This document shows, piece after piece, positions 55,016 to 64,000 of a stretch of DNA of 64,000 nucleotides; the first letter of the stretch is position 1, and the number at the start of each line of letters is the position of its first letter. The notes under the pieces were generated by a model that was not told where the DNA came from, did no database searches, and saw only the letters and a list, made by a program, of their open reading frames with translations. The translations under genes were made by a program, and so were the position numbers. Source of the DNA: Rhizobium lusitanum (lineage in GTDB: Bacteria > Pseudomonadota > Alphaproteobacteria > Rhizobiales > Rhizobiaceae); assembly GCF_014189535.1 (NCBI RefSeq), contig NZ_CP050307.1:2294001-2358000 (forward strand), given 5' to 3'.

Positions 55016-55962
55016 CGGAGCGACTGAGGCAGGCCTCGGCGGAAACGGCCGATGCAGATGACAGCGAAGCTGTCGACGATACTCAGAACGACATGGATCA
55101 TGCGGCGCCCACAACGCCTCCCCAACCTTTTGTGCCGCCATCCTCGAATGACCAGGAAGGGCGAGCGCCGGAACCGGATGCTTCGCAGGCAGGGCCGGTC
55201 CGGAATGCTCCGGTCACGCGCGATGACATTGCGATCATCGGGATAGCGGGACAATTTCCCGAGGCCGAAGATGTCGAAAGCTTCTGGCAGAATCTCATCG
55301 ACGGTCATGACGGTGTCATTGAGCTGCCGGAGGAGTATCTCGATCGGCAGCGGTATTTCAGCGAGACCAGGCAGCCGGGCAAGACCTATTGCCAGTGGGG
55401 CGGCGTTCTGAAGGACCGAGCCTCTTTCGATCCGCTGTTTTTCTCTCTTTCGCCCCGCGAAGCGGAATCGATGAACCCGCATCAGCGCCTGATCCTGCAG
55501 GAAAGCTGGAAAGGGTTGGAAGATGCCGGATACAACCCGAAAACTCTGTCGGATCTGCAGGTTGGCATTTTTGTCGGCGCCGAGCCCGTGCGATATGCGG
55601 CGAGCAATTTTACCGGCGCCTCGGAGGCCATCGTCGCCTCCCGCCTTTCATACTACCTGAACCTGAAAGGCCCGGCGCTTGCCGTCAATACCGGCTGCTC
55701 ATCCTCAGGCGTTGCCATTCATCTGGCCTGCGAGAGCCTGCGCAATCATGAAACGGACATGGCGCTGGCGGGTGGCGTGCATGCGGCGCTCGACCGCCTG
55801 GCGCTCGTCAGCACATCCGAGATCGAAATGCTCTCCCCCGAGGGCGCTGCCATAGTCTGGATGCGTCCGGTGACGGCACGGTGTTGTCGGAAGGGGTGGG
55901 GATGGTCGTCCTCAAACGCCTTCAGGACGCCATTGCCGACAGGGATCACGTCTACGGCGTGA
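53515..55962 (+). CDS. Trans-AT PKS gene D, first fragment: cMT - ACP - KS13 (N-terminal part)
   Basis: ATG 53515 has a strong GAAGGAAGA ribosome-binding site eight bases upstream and overlaps the end of gene C, so this is a true, translationally coupled start. Residues 1-380 form a C-methyltransferase of the PKS cMT type (SAM motif IIEIGAGTGGT near 195, then YTDISNAFL and DIVIATNVLHATKNI). The ACP lies at about 420-500. KS13 starts at about 570 (DIAIIGIAGQFPEAE), with Cys codon 55696 in NTGCSSSG. The normal KS reading ends at LSPEG (55845) and the last about 38 residues are frameshifted nonsense. The protein continues in the -1 frame to and beyond the window end. Confidence 0.9.
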   Translation: MSKLKADILSKPNPFEELDQWISKRLFLQIRRLGVFTEPATSSGSVEDLRAKAGVLDKYARWWKECCLEILEQHGYVRHEHGQVRLSDHRSFDSIESEQAFQASWDARKAAYLQDPQSRAVVQLIDDCLQHLPDILRGVVLATDVIFPNSSLEKVESIYKHNERADYFNMQVAETAKAYLALLVAQRPEGGIRIIEIGAGTGGTAAIVLPHIAAFQSHIREYCYTDISNAFLVHGKTQYGTNYPFLTCKLWNVEEPPAQQNIDLGAYDIVIATNVLHATKNIRETLRNAKAAMKKNGILLLNELTEKSIFGTLTFGLLDGWWRYEDEALRIHGSPLLAVESWQSVFRQEGFGSVFIPEPDAGRLGQQVLVAESDGVIRQRVMTRSEEGAANVRPPVAKVQPQRQPVPAKATENPVSAAVSGTDVEAYVLSALAEALKVSGDSIKKDVPFADYGVDSILGVNFVNRLKDVLAIELNTAIIFDYSTVDRLTKYILQNHQNEIAERLRQASAETADADDSEAVDDTQNDMDHAAPTTPPQPFVPPSSNDQEGRAPEPDASQAGPVRNAPVTRDDIAIIGIAGQFPEAEDVESFWQNLIDGHDGVIELPEEYLDRQRYFSETRQPGKTYCQWGGVLKDRASFDPLFFSLSPREAESMNPHQRLILQESWKGLEDAGYNPKTLSDLQVGIFVGAEPVRYAASNFTGASEAIVASRLSYYLNLKGPALAVNTGCSSSGVAIHLACESLRNHETDMALAGGVHAALDRLALVSTSEIEMLSPEGAAIVWMRPVTARCCRKGWGWSSSNAFRTPLPTGITSTA

Positions 55963-58900
55963 TCAAAGGCTCCGGCATCAATCAGGATGGCGCAAGCAAC
56001 GGGATCACGGCTCCGAACGGCGCTGCGCAGGAAGAGCTCATCACCCGTGTTTATCAACGCTATCAGATCGACCCGGCGGACATCAGTTATGTCGAGCTGC
56101 ATGGCACGGGGACGAGGCTCGGGGACCCGATCGAGGCGAATGCCCTGGTGCGCGCGTTCAAGAAATTCACCGCCGCGCAAGACTATTGCGGATTGGGCAG
56201 CGCCAAATCCCACATCGGGCATACGTCGGCGGCAGCAGGTGTCATCGGCCTGATCAAGGTGCTGTTGTCCATGAAGCACGGTCAACTGCCAGGGCTGCTG
56301 CACTTCAAGCAACTCAACCCGTTGATCGAGCTGCAAGAAACGGCCTTTCACGTTGTCAGCCAGACGAGGCCCTGGGTCGCCCAACATGGCAAGCGCCGGT
56401 TGGCCGCACTCAATTCCTTCGGTCACAGTGGCACCAATGTGCATCTCGTGATCGAGGACTACCCGCAGGCTGACATTCCCGAGGCATATGACGACCGCAA
56501 TCAGGTTCTGATACCGCTTTCGGCGGCCAATGCAGAGCGGCTGAAAGCATATGCACAGAAACTGCTGGCATTCGTCGGCAAGGGCGACGTCCAGCCGGCC
56601 GATTTGCAGCGGATCGCCTACACGCTCCAGACCGGGCGCGAGGTCATGAGACACAGGGTCGTCTTCGTCGTCAGCACCGTGGCGGAGCTGATCGAGAACC
56701 TCACTCGTTTTGTCAGCGATGAGCAGGCCGCAAGTGACCATCTTTACGCGGATATCAAGAACCCGCCCGATCATCTGAAGCTCTTTCTAGCGGACGAAGA
56801 TGCCCGGGACATGATCCAGAAATGGATATCCAAACGAGAACTGAAAAAACTGGCGCAGATGTGGGTCGCGGGTGGAACGGTCGACTGGCCGTTGCTCCAT
56901 GGCGACCGCCCGCCATACCGAATGGCACTGCCGACCTACCCGTTTTCCAAGGAGAGATACTGGCGAGCTGCCGAAGACGCGCCGCAGCCGGTGGTCTCTG
57001 CCCCTAAGGCGGTTGCGCTTCATCCGCTGCTGCACACCGACATCTCGGATATCGGCCGTCAAAGCTATAGCTCGACATTCAGCGGGCGGGAGTTCTTCCT
57101 GGCCGATCATCAAATACAGGGCAGAGTCATTCTGCCCGGCGTCGCGCATCTGGAGCTTGTCAGGGCTGCCGTTGAACATGCAGGCGGAAAGCGGAGCGAA
57201 GGCAATTTCGTTCAGCTCAAGAACGTCGTCTGGATACAGCCTATCGTCGTCGAAACACCCAAACAGATCACCGTTGTCCTGTCCCCTGCGCAGCATGGAC
57301 AGATCGATTTCGAGATTTATAGCCAGGAAGCGGAGCGCAAAACGGTTCATTGCCGGGGGAGGGCTTTGATTGTCGCCGGAGTGGAGCCGGAAGCACTGAA
57401 GCCGCCGGAGCAGCTCGCCCAGCTGCGACCGAGCGGCATCGACATGGAGGATTTCTATGCTGCATTCAGGCGCGTTGAAATTTTCCATGGACCATCTTAC
57501 CGGGGTGTCACCGGATTATACCGGAGCGATACCCATGTTCTCGCCAAACTGGTGTTGCCGGCGGTCGTGGCGGACAGCCAAAGCGCCTATGTCCTGCATC
57601 CCAGCTTGATGGAAAGTGCTTTGCAGGCCGCCTGCCTGCTCATTGCCGACAGCAAGCAGCACTCGGGCGGACCTTCGCTGCCGTTCGCACTTGAATCCAT
57701 CAATATCTACGGTCCGTGCAACAGCGATATGTATGCTTGGGTGCGTTACGCGCCGGACTACCAGCAGGACGGAAACGTCATCAAACTGGACGTCGACCTG
57801 ACCGATATGCAAGGCCGCGTCCATGCTCGTCTGCAGGGCTTTTCTTTCCGGCGTCTCAACGACGAAGCCGCGACGTCGGCACAGCCGTCGGAAAAAGCTG
57901 CTAGTCTCATGCTCGTGCCGACGTGGCGTGCAACGTCAGTGGCAACAGGGCAGGAAACCCGTTCCTATGCCCGGCGTCATCTCGTCCTTTGCGACATGGC
58001 GGAGACGGCTGGAGCGCAATTGCAGGCATTGTTGCCGGACGCGCATTGCCTGATCCTGTCGTCGCCAAAACACAATCTGGCTGAGCGGTTTACCCGATAT
58101 GCTCTGTCGTGCTTCGAACTGATCCGATCAATCGTCGCTGAAAAGCCTGAAGGAAAGGTGCTGCTCCAGGTCGTGGCTCCCGACGATCAGGAAAGTCGGG
58201 TGTTTGCAGGATTGTCAGGCCTGTTGAAAACCGCAGCGTTGGAGCATCCGTTCATTTGCGGGCAGATCGTGCTGACGCCGCCCGGCGTCAAGGCGCAGGA
58301 TCTGGTGGGGCAGTTGCAAGCCGGTTCGAATGCGCCTCAGGACGTTGTGATCAAGCACCAGCAGGGGCAGCGCCTGGTGCTGGATTGGGAAGACGTGCAG
58401 CCGCAGCATACCCTGCCCGAGATTCCGCTCAAGGATCAGGGCGTCTATCTGATCACCGGCGGATTTGGCGGCATCGGGTTGATTTTCGCCAGAGACATCC
58501 TTCAGCAAACGGCCAATGCCAGAGTGATTTTGACCGGGCGTAGCGGATTGAGTCCTGAAAAACAGGCGCAGCTGGCCGCGTTGCAGAGGCAGTCCAATCA
58601 TATCGATTATCTGCAATCGGATGTCTCCGACGTCGAACAGGTGCGCGTACTGATCGACCGTATCGGAAAGCAATACGGGCAGCTCAACGGCATCATTCAC
58701 AGCGCCGGCATCATTTCTGACGATCTGATCGGCAAGAAAACCTCGGCCGGATTCGAGACGGTTCTCGCGGCGAAGGTGACCGGTACGTTCAATCTCGATC
58801 TAGCCACGCGGGACCTTGGTCTGGATTTTCTGGTGCTGTTCTCGTCGATCAGTGCTGCCTTCGGCAATCCCGGACAGGCTGATTATGCCACCGGCAACGC

Positions 58901-59480
58901 GTTCATGGATGCGTTTGCAGCCCATCGGAATGAGTTGGCGCGGGAGGGGAAACGGTCGGGCCGAACCCTTTCATTGAATTGGCCGCTTTGGGAAGAGGGC
59001 GGCATGGCTCTGAGCGATACCCATAAGGCTCTGATGCGCCAGACAATGGGAGCGTCGCCCTTGCCAACCGTTGACGGATTGGCGGCATTCTACCAGGGGC
59101 TCAGTTCGAGCCACGGGCAGTTGCTGGTCCTTCACGGTGTTGCCGATAAACTGAGAAAGTTTGTTTCACGCGCCGAGGTGTCTCAGGCGACCCCTCTCGC
59201 CATCTCCGCAGGTGCGGCGAAAGAGAACGGCGCCGTCAAAACCAGCAGCTTGCGCAAGATCCAGACGTTGCTTGTCGAGGAAGTCGCCGCGACGATCCAG
59301 CTTGCCGCCGATAAACTGGAGCTGGATGTCGAATTCAGCCAATACGGGTTCGACTCCATCGTGCTGATGGATTTCGTCCGGGATCTGAACCAGAAATACG
59401 GGCTGGAGCTGATGCCCACCGTGTTTTTCGAATATTCGACGATCAATGCGTTCGCCGCCTATCTTGATCGGGAACATCGG
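55220..59480 (+). other. Module 13: KS - DH - KR - ACP with altered DH
   Basis: KS13 has NTGCSSSG, HGTGT and HIGH. The DH keeps His (codon 57108, DHQIQGRVILP) but the second catalytic residue is Glu (codon 57612). The KR is complete. The product is an alkene if the DH works, otherwise a hydroxyl. Confidence 0.83.
55843..55850 (+). other. Apparent frameshift 4 inside KS13
   Basis: One C is missing at GGCGCTGCC: with GGCCGCTGCC the conserved KS stretch reads LSPEGRCHSLDASGDG and continues VLSEGVGMVVLKRL. Because the loss is in the middle of a strictly conserved domain its position is certain to within a few bases. Confidence 0.92.
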
Positions 59481-62400
59481 GATGTGATTGCCGGATATCT
59501 GTCGACTGCGGTCGAGGCCGAGCAACCGGTTGTGTCTCAACCCGTTCAGCCGCCCCATTCGTCAGCACCCGTGGAAAACGGATTCGATCCGCGCCCGCGT
59601 CATGTTCCGTCCGAGCACCCCGGGTGTTTCCAGGATATCGCCATTGTCGGAATGGACGGCCGTTTCCCGGAGGCTGCGAACGTCGATGCATTCTGGGAGG
59701 CTATCAGAACCCGCAAGGACATGATGAAGGAGATCCCTCGGGATCACTGGGACTACAGGCCGTGGTTTGAAGAAGACAGGGAGGTTACGAACAAAACCTA
59801 CTGCAAGTGGGGTAGCTTCCTCGACGGCGTGGATCGGTTCGATGCCGAATTCTTCAACATTTCGCCCAAGGAAGCGGAATGGATGGACCCCCAAATGCGA
59901 CTGCTCTTGCAAAGCGTTTACCGCTGCGGCGAGGACGCAGGCCTCATCAATGAAATCCGCGGCAGCAAGACCGGCGTTTTCGTCGGAGTATGCTCGCATG
60001 ATTATATGGACCGCATCGCCGAGTTGAACGGACCGATCAACCCGCATCAGGGTGTGGGCACCGCGCCGACCGTGATCGCCAACCGCGTATCGTTCCTGTT
60101 GAACCTGACCGGCCCCAGCCTGTCCTTCAACACCGCCTGCTCCGCGTCGCTGGTCGCCTTGCATGAGGCTTGCCATTCGCTGCAGCGCCAGGAATGCCAA
60201 ATGGCCTTCGTCGGGGGCGTGAATTTATTATTGTCCTCCCATCACTACCGCTACTTCTCGAGTATCGGCGCACTGTCTCCCACCGGCCGGAGCCATAGCT
60301 TCGATGCCAGGGCAGATGGCTATGTGCCTGGTGAAACGATCGCCAGTATCTTGCTGAAGCCGCTTGCGCAGGCCGTTCAGGATGGCGACCGGATCTATGC
60401 GGTCGTTAAAGGCTCGGCTGCATTGCATGGCGGATTCACGCCTTCGATCACCGCCCCCAGCGTATCGGGAGAGAAAAATGTCATTGTTTCCGCCTGGAAA
60501 AATGCCGGGATAGATCCGTCTACCCTGGGCTATATCGAGGCGCACGGCACCGGCACCAAGCTGGGCGACCCCATTGAAGTATCGGCGCTTACACAGGCAT
60601 TTCAGGAGTTCACGCCGCAAACCGGCTTTTGTGCGCTGGGGTCTGCGAAGGCGCATCTCGGACATACCGAAGGTTCGGCCGGGATTGTGGGCGTCATCAA
60701 GGCGGTCGCGCAGATGCGTCACAGAGAAATTCCCGCGATGCCGTTTTACGAGCAGCTCAACCCATATATCCAGCTCAACAATTCGGCACTCTACATCAAC
60801 CGGGAGAATATTCCCTGGGAAACGCCGCTCAATCATCCGAGACGGGCGGGCGTGAGTTCCTTCGGTTTTTCCGGCGTCTACGCCCATGTCGTGCTTGAGG
60901 AATATGTTGACGAACAGCCAGTGCATCATTTCGCACGGCATGAGGAACCCGGTCCGCATCTGATCGTGTTGTCCGCAAAGACGAAAGACCGCCTCAACGC
61001 CAGAGCCGGCGATCTTCTCGATTTCATCGCGCGGGACAGCTCAGCGTCGCTGACGGAGATCGCCTACACCCTGCAGGTGGGGCGCGAAGCCATGAAGGAG
61101 CGCCTGGGCTTCGTGGTTCACTCGAAAGAGGAGTTGAAGCGGAGGCTTCAGGCCTGCCTCGATGAGCAGGCACAGCCTGACGGCGTTTACAGAGGCGTGG
61201 CGAAGGGAAACCTCCGTGGTTTGTCCGACGGGATCGATGTGCAGGAACTGGACCGGCTAATCGGGCAATGGACGAGCCCGGTGGCCTCGGCGGAATTGCT
61301 GAGATCGTGGGTGAATGGTCAGCCCATCGAATGGGGGAAATTATATGGCGAGCCGAAACCAAGCCGTATCCGCCTGCCGGTTTATCCGTTCGCCGGTGAG
61401 CGGTACTGGCTCGAACCGGCGGCATCCGATCATCGCCCGGCGACGGCAATTTCTGCCTCGCAAGCGCCCGTTGCCTTACCGGTGCACAAGTCGGACACCG
61501 TGTCGGTTCACGGCAGACCCGACTTGAAGCAGCATACGCTGGCGGTCTTGACGAAGATGATTTCCGAAGAGACCAAAACTCCCGCGCATAAAATCGATGC
61601 CGACGCGGATTTTGAAGAGCTGGGATTGGATTCGATCCTCGTTGCTGCGTTAAACAAGCAACTGGAAAAATGGACAGGGAATACGGATGCCACCCTGTTT
61701 TTCAAATACAAGACGCTCTCTTCGCTGGCCGACCATCTGAGCATCAGGCATGCCGCGCATATCGAAGATGCGATCCCCGAGGGATCGCATCTGGCTCCGC
61801 CCGTTGCCGCTGTCGCCGATCAGGCGCTTGATCCTTCCTCCTCCAAGCCGAACGCTCCAGCTTCGCGGCAGCCCCGCTATCAGCCGTCGGCGGATGAAGA
61901 TATTGCGATCATCGGGATGAGCGGCCGATATCCGGGCGCGAAGGATATCAAAACCTTCTGGCAGAACTTAAGTGAGGGAAAAGATAGCATCAGCGAGATT
62001 CCGGAGGAACGATTTGATTACCATCCGTTGTTCCATCCGGAAAAAGGTAAGCCGGGCAAGCTCTATTGCAAATGGGGTGGGTTTATCGATGACGTCGACC
62101 AGTTCGATGCCGGCTTTTTCAAGCTTTCTCCCCAGGACGTCCGTTTCATGGACCCACAGGAGCGGATTTTCCTTGAAACGGCCTGGGAGTGCTTGGAAAC
62201 AGCCGGATTAATCGGAGCGCAATGGCAGCGGGAAGCACGAAATATCGGCGTCTTCGCCGGGGTTACCTTCAACAATTATCAGTTGATCATGGCCGAAGCT
62301 GCGGAAACCCCGACCTATCTGGCGAATTCGCAAACCTTCTCCATCGCCAACCGGGTCTCGTATTTCTTCAATTTTACCGGCCCGAGCTTTACCGTCGATA

Positions 62401-64000
62401 CCGCCTGCTCCTCTTCGCTGCTGGCCATTCACCAGGCGTGCGAGAGCCTGAAGCGGTCGGAATGTGAAATGGCGCTGGCGGGTGGCGTCAATCTGTCGCT
62501 TCACCCCAGCAAGTACATCACTCTTTGCGCCACCAACTTCGCCTCCAGCGATGGCCGTTGCCATGCATTCGCCGCCAATGGTGACGGATATGTGCCGAGC
62601 GAAGGAGTCGGCGCTATATTGCTGAAACCCTATCGGCAGGCACTGGCTGATGGTGATCCCATCCTGGCGATCATAAAGGGAACCGGCGTGAGCCATGACG
62701 GCAAAACCCAGGGCTATACGGTGCCCAATCCGGTCGCTCAGTCCAAGGCCATCGAAGCAGCGCTCAGGCAAGCCGACATCAGTCCCGAACATATCAGCTA
62801 TGTCGAGGCCCACGGCACCGGCACCACCCTGGGCGATCCGATCGAAATCCAGGGGCTGATGGATGTCTATTCCCAATACACCGACCGCACGCAATATTGC
62901 GCCATCGGCTCGGTGAAATCGAATATCGGACATGGCGAAGCCGCCGCCGGTATCGCGCAGCTCACGAAAACGGTCCTGCAGCTACAGCATAAGACGCTGG
63001 TGCCCTCGTTGCTGCATGACCGGTTGAACCCGAATATAGATTTCGAACGTACCGCGTTTTACGTGCAGCAGGAAAAATCGGCCTGGCCCCAGCCGGTATG
63101 CGAGGGGCGGGCCTATCCCCGATATGCCGGCATCAGCTCGTTCGGTGCCGGTGGGGTGAATGTGCATGTCATTCTTGAGGAGGCGCCCGAGCAGAACCGT
63201 CCGTCCGGTGCGCCTTATTCCGGCATGCCTCTTGTCATCCCGCTTTCGGCCCATCTGCCGGAACAGTTGTCGCATCTGGCAGCCAATCTGTATCGCTGGC
63301 TGCTGGACGAGGCAGAGCAGGAATGGCGGCTCGAAGAGATCGCCTATACGCTGCAAACCCGCCGCGCCCGGTTCTCCCATCGCCTGGCCTTCGTTGCGGC
63401 CGGGAAAGCCGAATTGCTGGCAACCCTGAAAGCCTATATCGAACGGGACAGCGGCGAGCCGGCCGGGCAGGGCTGGTATGAAACCTCCGTCGGGCAAGGC
63501 ATCGGCTTTGATCTCGATCTGGGCGCCGAGGAAGACCGGGATTATCTGCGCACATTACTGAATAGAGGACGGGCCGAGAAGCTGGCCCTACTCTGGGTCA
63601 ATGGCACCAATATTCCATGGGAACACCTGTATGCGGAGGACGCGGCCCCGCGATGCGTGCCGCTGCCGGCCTATGCCTTCGCCAAAAAGCGCTACTGGGT
63701 CGGTCAGGGCGCTCCGAAAAAAAACGGCATCAACCGCGAGCTGGTCCGGCAGGATGTGGCGGCCGAGACGGTGCTAAGGGACGCCATGTTCGACGTCCGC
63801 TGGTGTGAAATGGCGCGGGATGACAGTCCCGCTCAACCGCAGATTCCAATCGACACCCTGTTGGTGATTTCCGAAGATCCCGCGGTGTTCGAAACACGCC
63901 GGTGGGGAGAGGCGAAGGTCCGTGCCTGCCTGATCACGGATGACGCCCCGCCGGAGGGGCGTTATGATGTCATTCTTGGCAAAGACGGGCTCGACTATCA
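55848..64000 (+). CDS. Trans-AT PKS gene D, second fragment: KS13 (rest) - DH - KR - ACP - KS14 - ACP - KS15 - ... (runs off the window)
   Basis: This frame stays open from 55848 to the end of the window. It completes KS13 (ELHGTGT, SHIGHT), then has the linker (YPFSKERYW about 56940), DH 57010-57870, KR 57890-59150 (TGGFGGIG, SSISAA...QADYATGN), ACP 59245-59480 (Ser codon 59355), KS14 59634-60905 (Cys codon 60138), linker to 61420, ACP 61530-61740 (Ser codon 61632), KS15 61896-63180 (Cys codon 62406) and linker to about 63705. The last about 290 bases look like the start of a KR structural subdomain. The DH has Glu instead of the catalytic Asp (HPSLMESALQ). The gene's 3' end, any thioesterase and the trans-AT lie outside. 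Confidence 0.88.
59630..61750 (+). other. Module 14: KS - ACP without reductive domains
   Basis: KS14 has NTACSASL, HGTGT and HLGH. Only a linker and one ACP (LGLDSIL) follow. An unreduced beta-ketone is predicted, as needed for later aromatic ring formation, or the module may only transfer. Confidence 0.82.
61890..64000 (+). other. Module 15 (partial): KS - start of a further domain
   Basis: KS15 has DTACSSSL, HGTGT and SNIGH. After the linker (YAFAKKRYW) the sequence TVLRDAMFDVRWCEMARDD resembles the beginning of a KR structural subdomain. It is cut by the window end. Confidence 0.8.

Noticed and set aside
1..64000. CRISPR arrays, tRNA or rRNA genes
   Set aside because: No regularly spaced repeats and no tRNA or rRNA-like sequence noticed on reading; a computed scan was not possible.

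Overview
The window is a stretch of bacterial chromosome (GC in the high fifties by eye). The first 11 kb carry ordinary proteobacterial genes. The YkuD L,D-transpeptidase, the LysR/oxidoreductase set and the codon usage look alphaproteobacterial, probably Rhizobiales-like, but no marker gene fixes the taxonomy. From 11.6 kb to the right edge, all on the + strand, lies one giant trans-AT polyketide synthase / nonribosomal peptide synthetase assembly line that runs off the window.

Left arm (1-7.6 kb): the 3' end of a glutathione S-transferase; a decayed C-terminus of a thiamine-diphosphate enzyme; a zinc-type quinone oxidoreductase and a LysR regulator on the minus strand; and, divergent from them, an NmrA-like reductase, a DUF1857/SRPBCC protein and an Old Yellow Enzyme joined in frame to a second NmrA-like reductase but interrupted by a TGA. 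The set resembles an electrophile/quinone-stress locus. An 8+8 bp palindrome of TetR-operator type and a LysR-type inverted repeat sit in its control regions. A YkuD L,D-transpeptidase follows.

Boundary zone (7.6-11.6 kb): one membrane-anchored unknown, then gene-poor DNA with remnants of a Fic protein and an IS3-type transposase and a small unknown ORF. This suggests that the synthase was acquired horizontally or lies next to a recombination hotspot.

Assembly line (11.6-64 kb): about 15 modules without any AT or thioesterase domain in view, hence trans-AT and incomplete here. Gene A: truncated C-A(Gly)-PCP, KS-flavin monooxygenase-ACP, KS-methyltransferase-ACP, KS-KR-ACP, KS. Gene B: DH-ACP, KS-ACP, C-A(Gly)-PCP, KS-DH-KR-ACP, KS. 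Gene C: KR-ACP, KS-Baeyer-Villiger monooxygenase-ACP, KS-DH-KR-ACP, KS-KR. Gene D: cMT-ACP, KS-DH-KR-ACP, KS-ACP, KS-... (cut by the window end). Genes C and D are each broken by apparent single-base losses, mostly in homopolymers (three in C, one in D). Sequencing/assembly error is more likely than decay.

Interpretation: glycine is loaded, oxidised on nitrogen by the FMO domain, O-methylated by the MT domain on modules whose KS domains have altered catalytic motifs, extended once and dehydrated, then condensed with a second glycine and extended again. This predicts an O-methyl-oxime / enamide side chain like that of the lobatamide, oximidine and necroxime benzolactone enamides. The in-line Baeyer-Villiger domain predicts an ester in the backbone, as in lobatamides. 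The salicylate-forming and chain-release end is not visible, so the benzolactone assignment remains inference.
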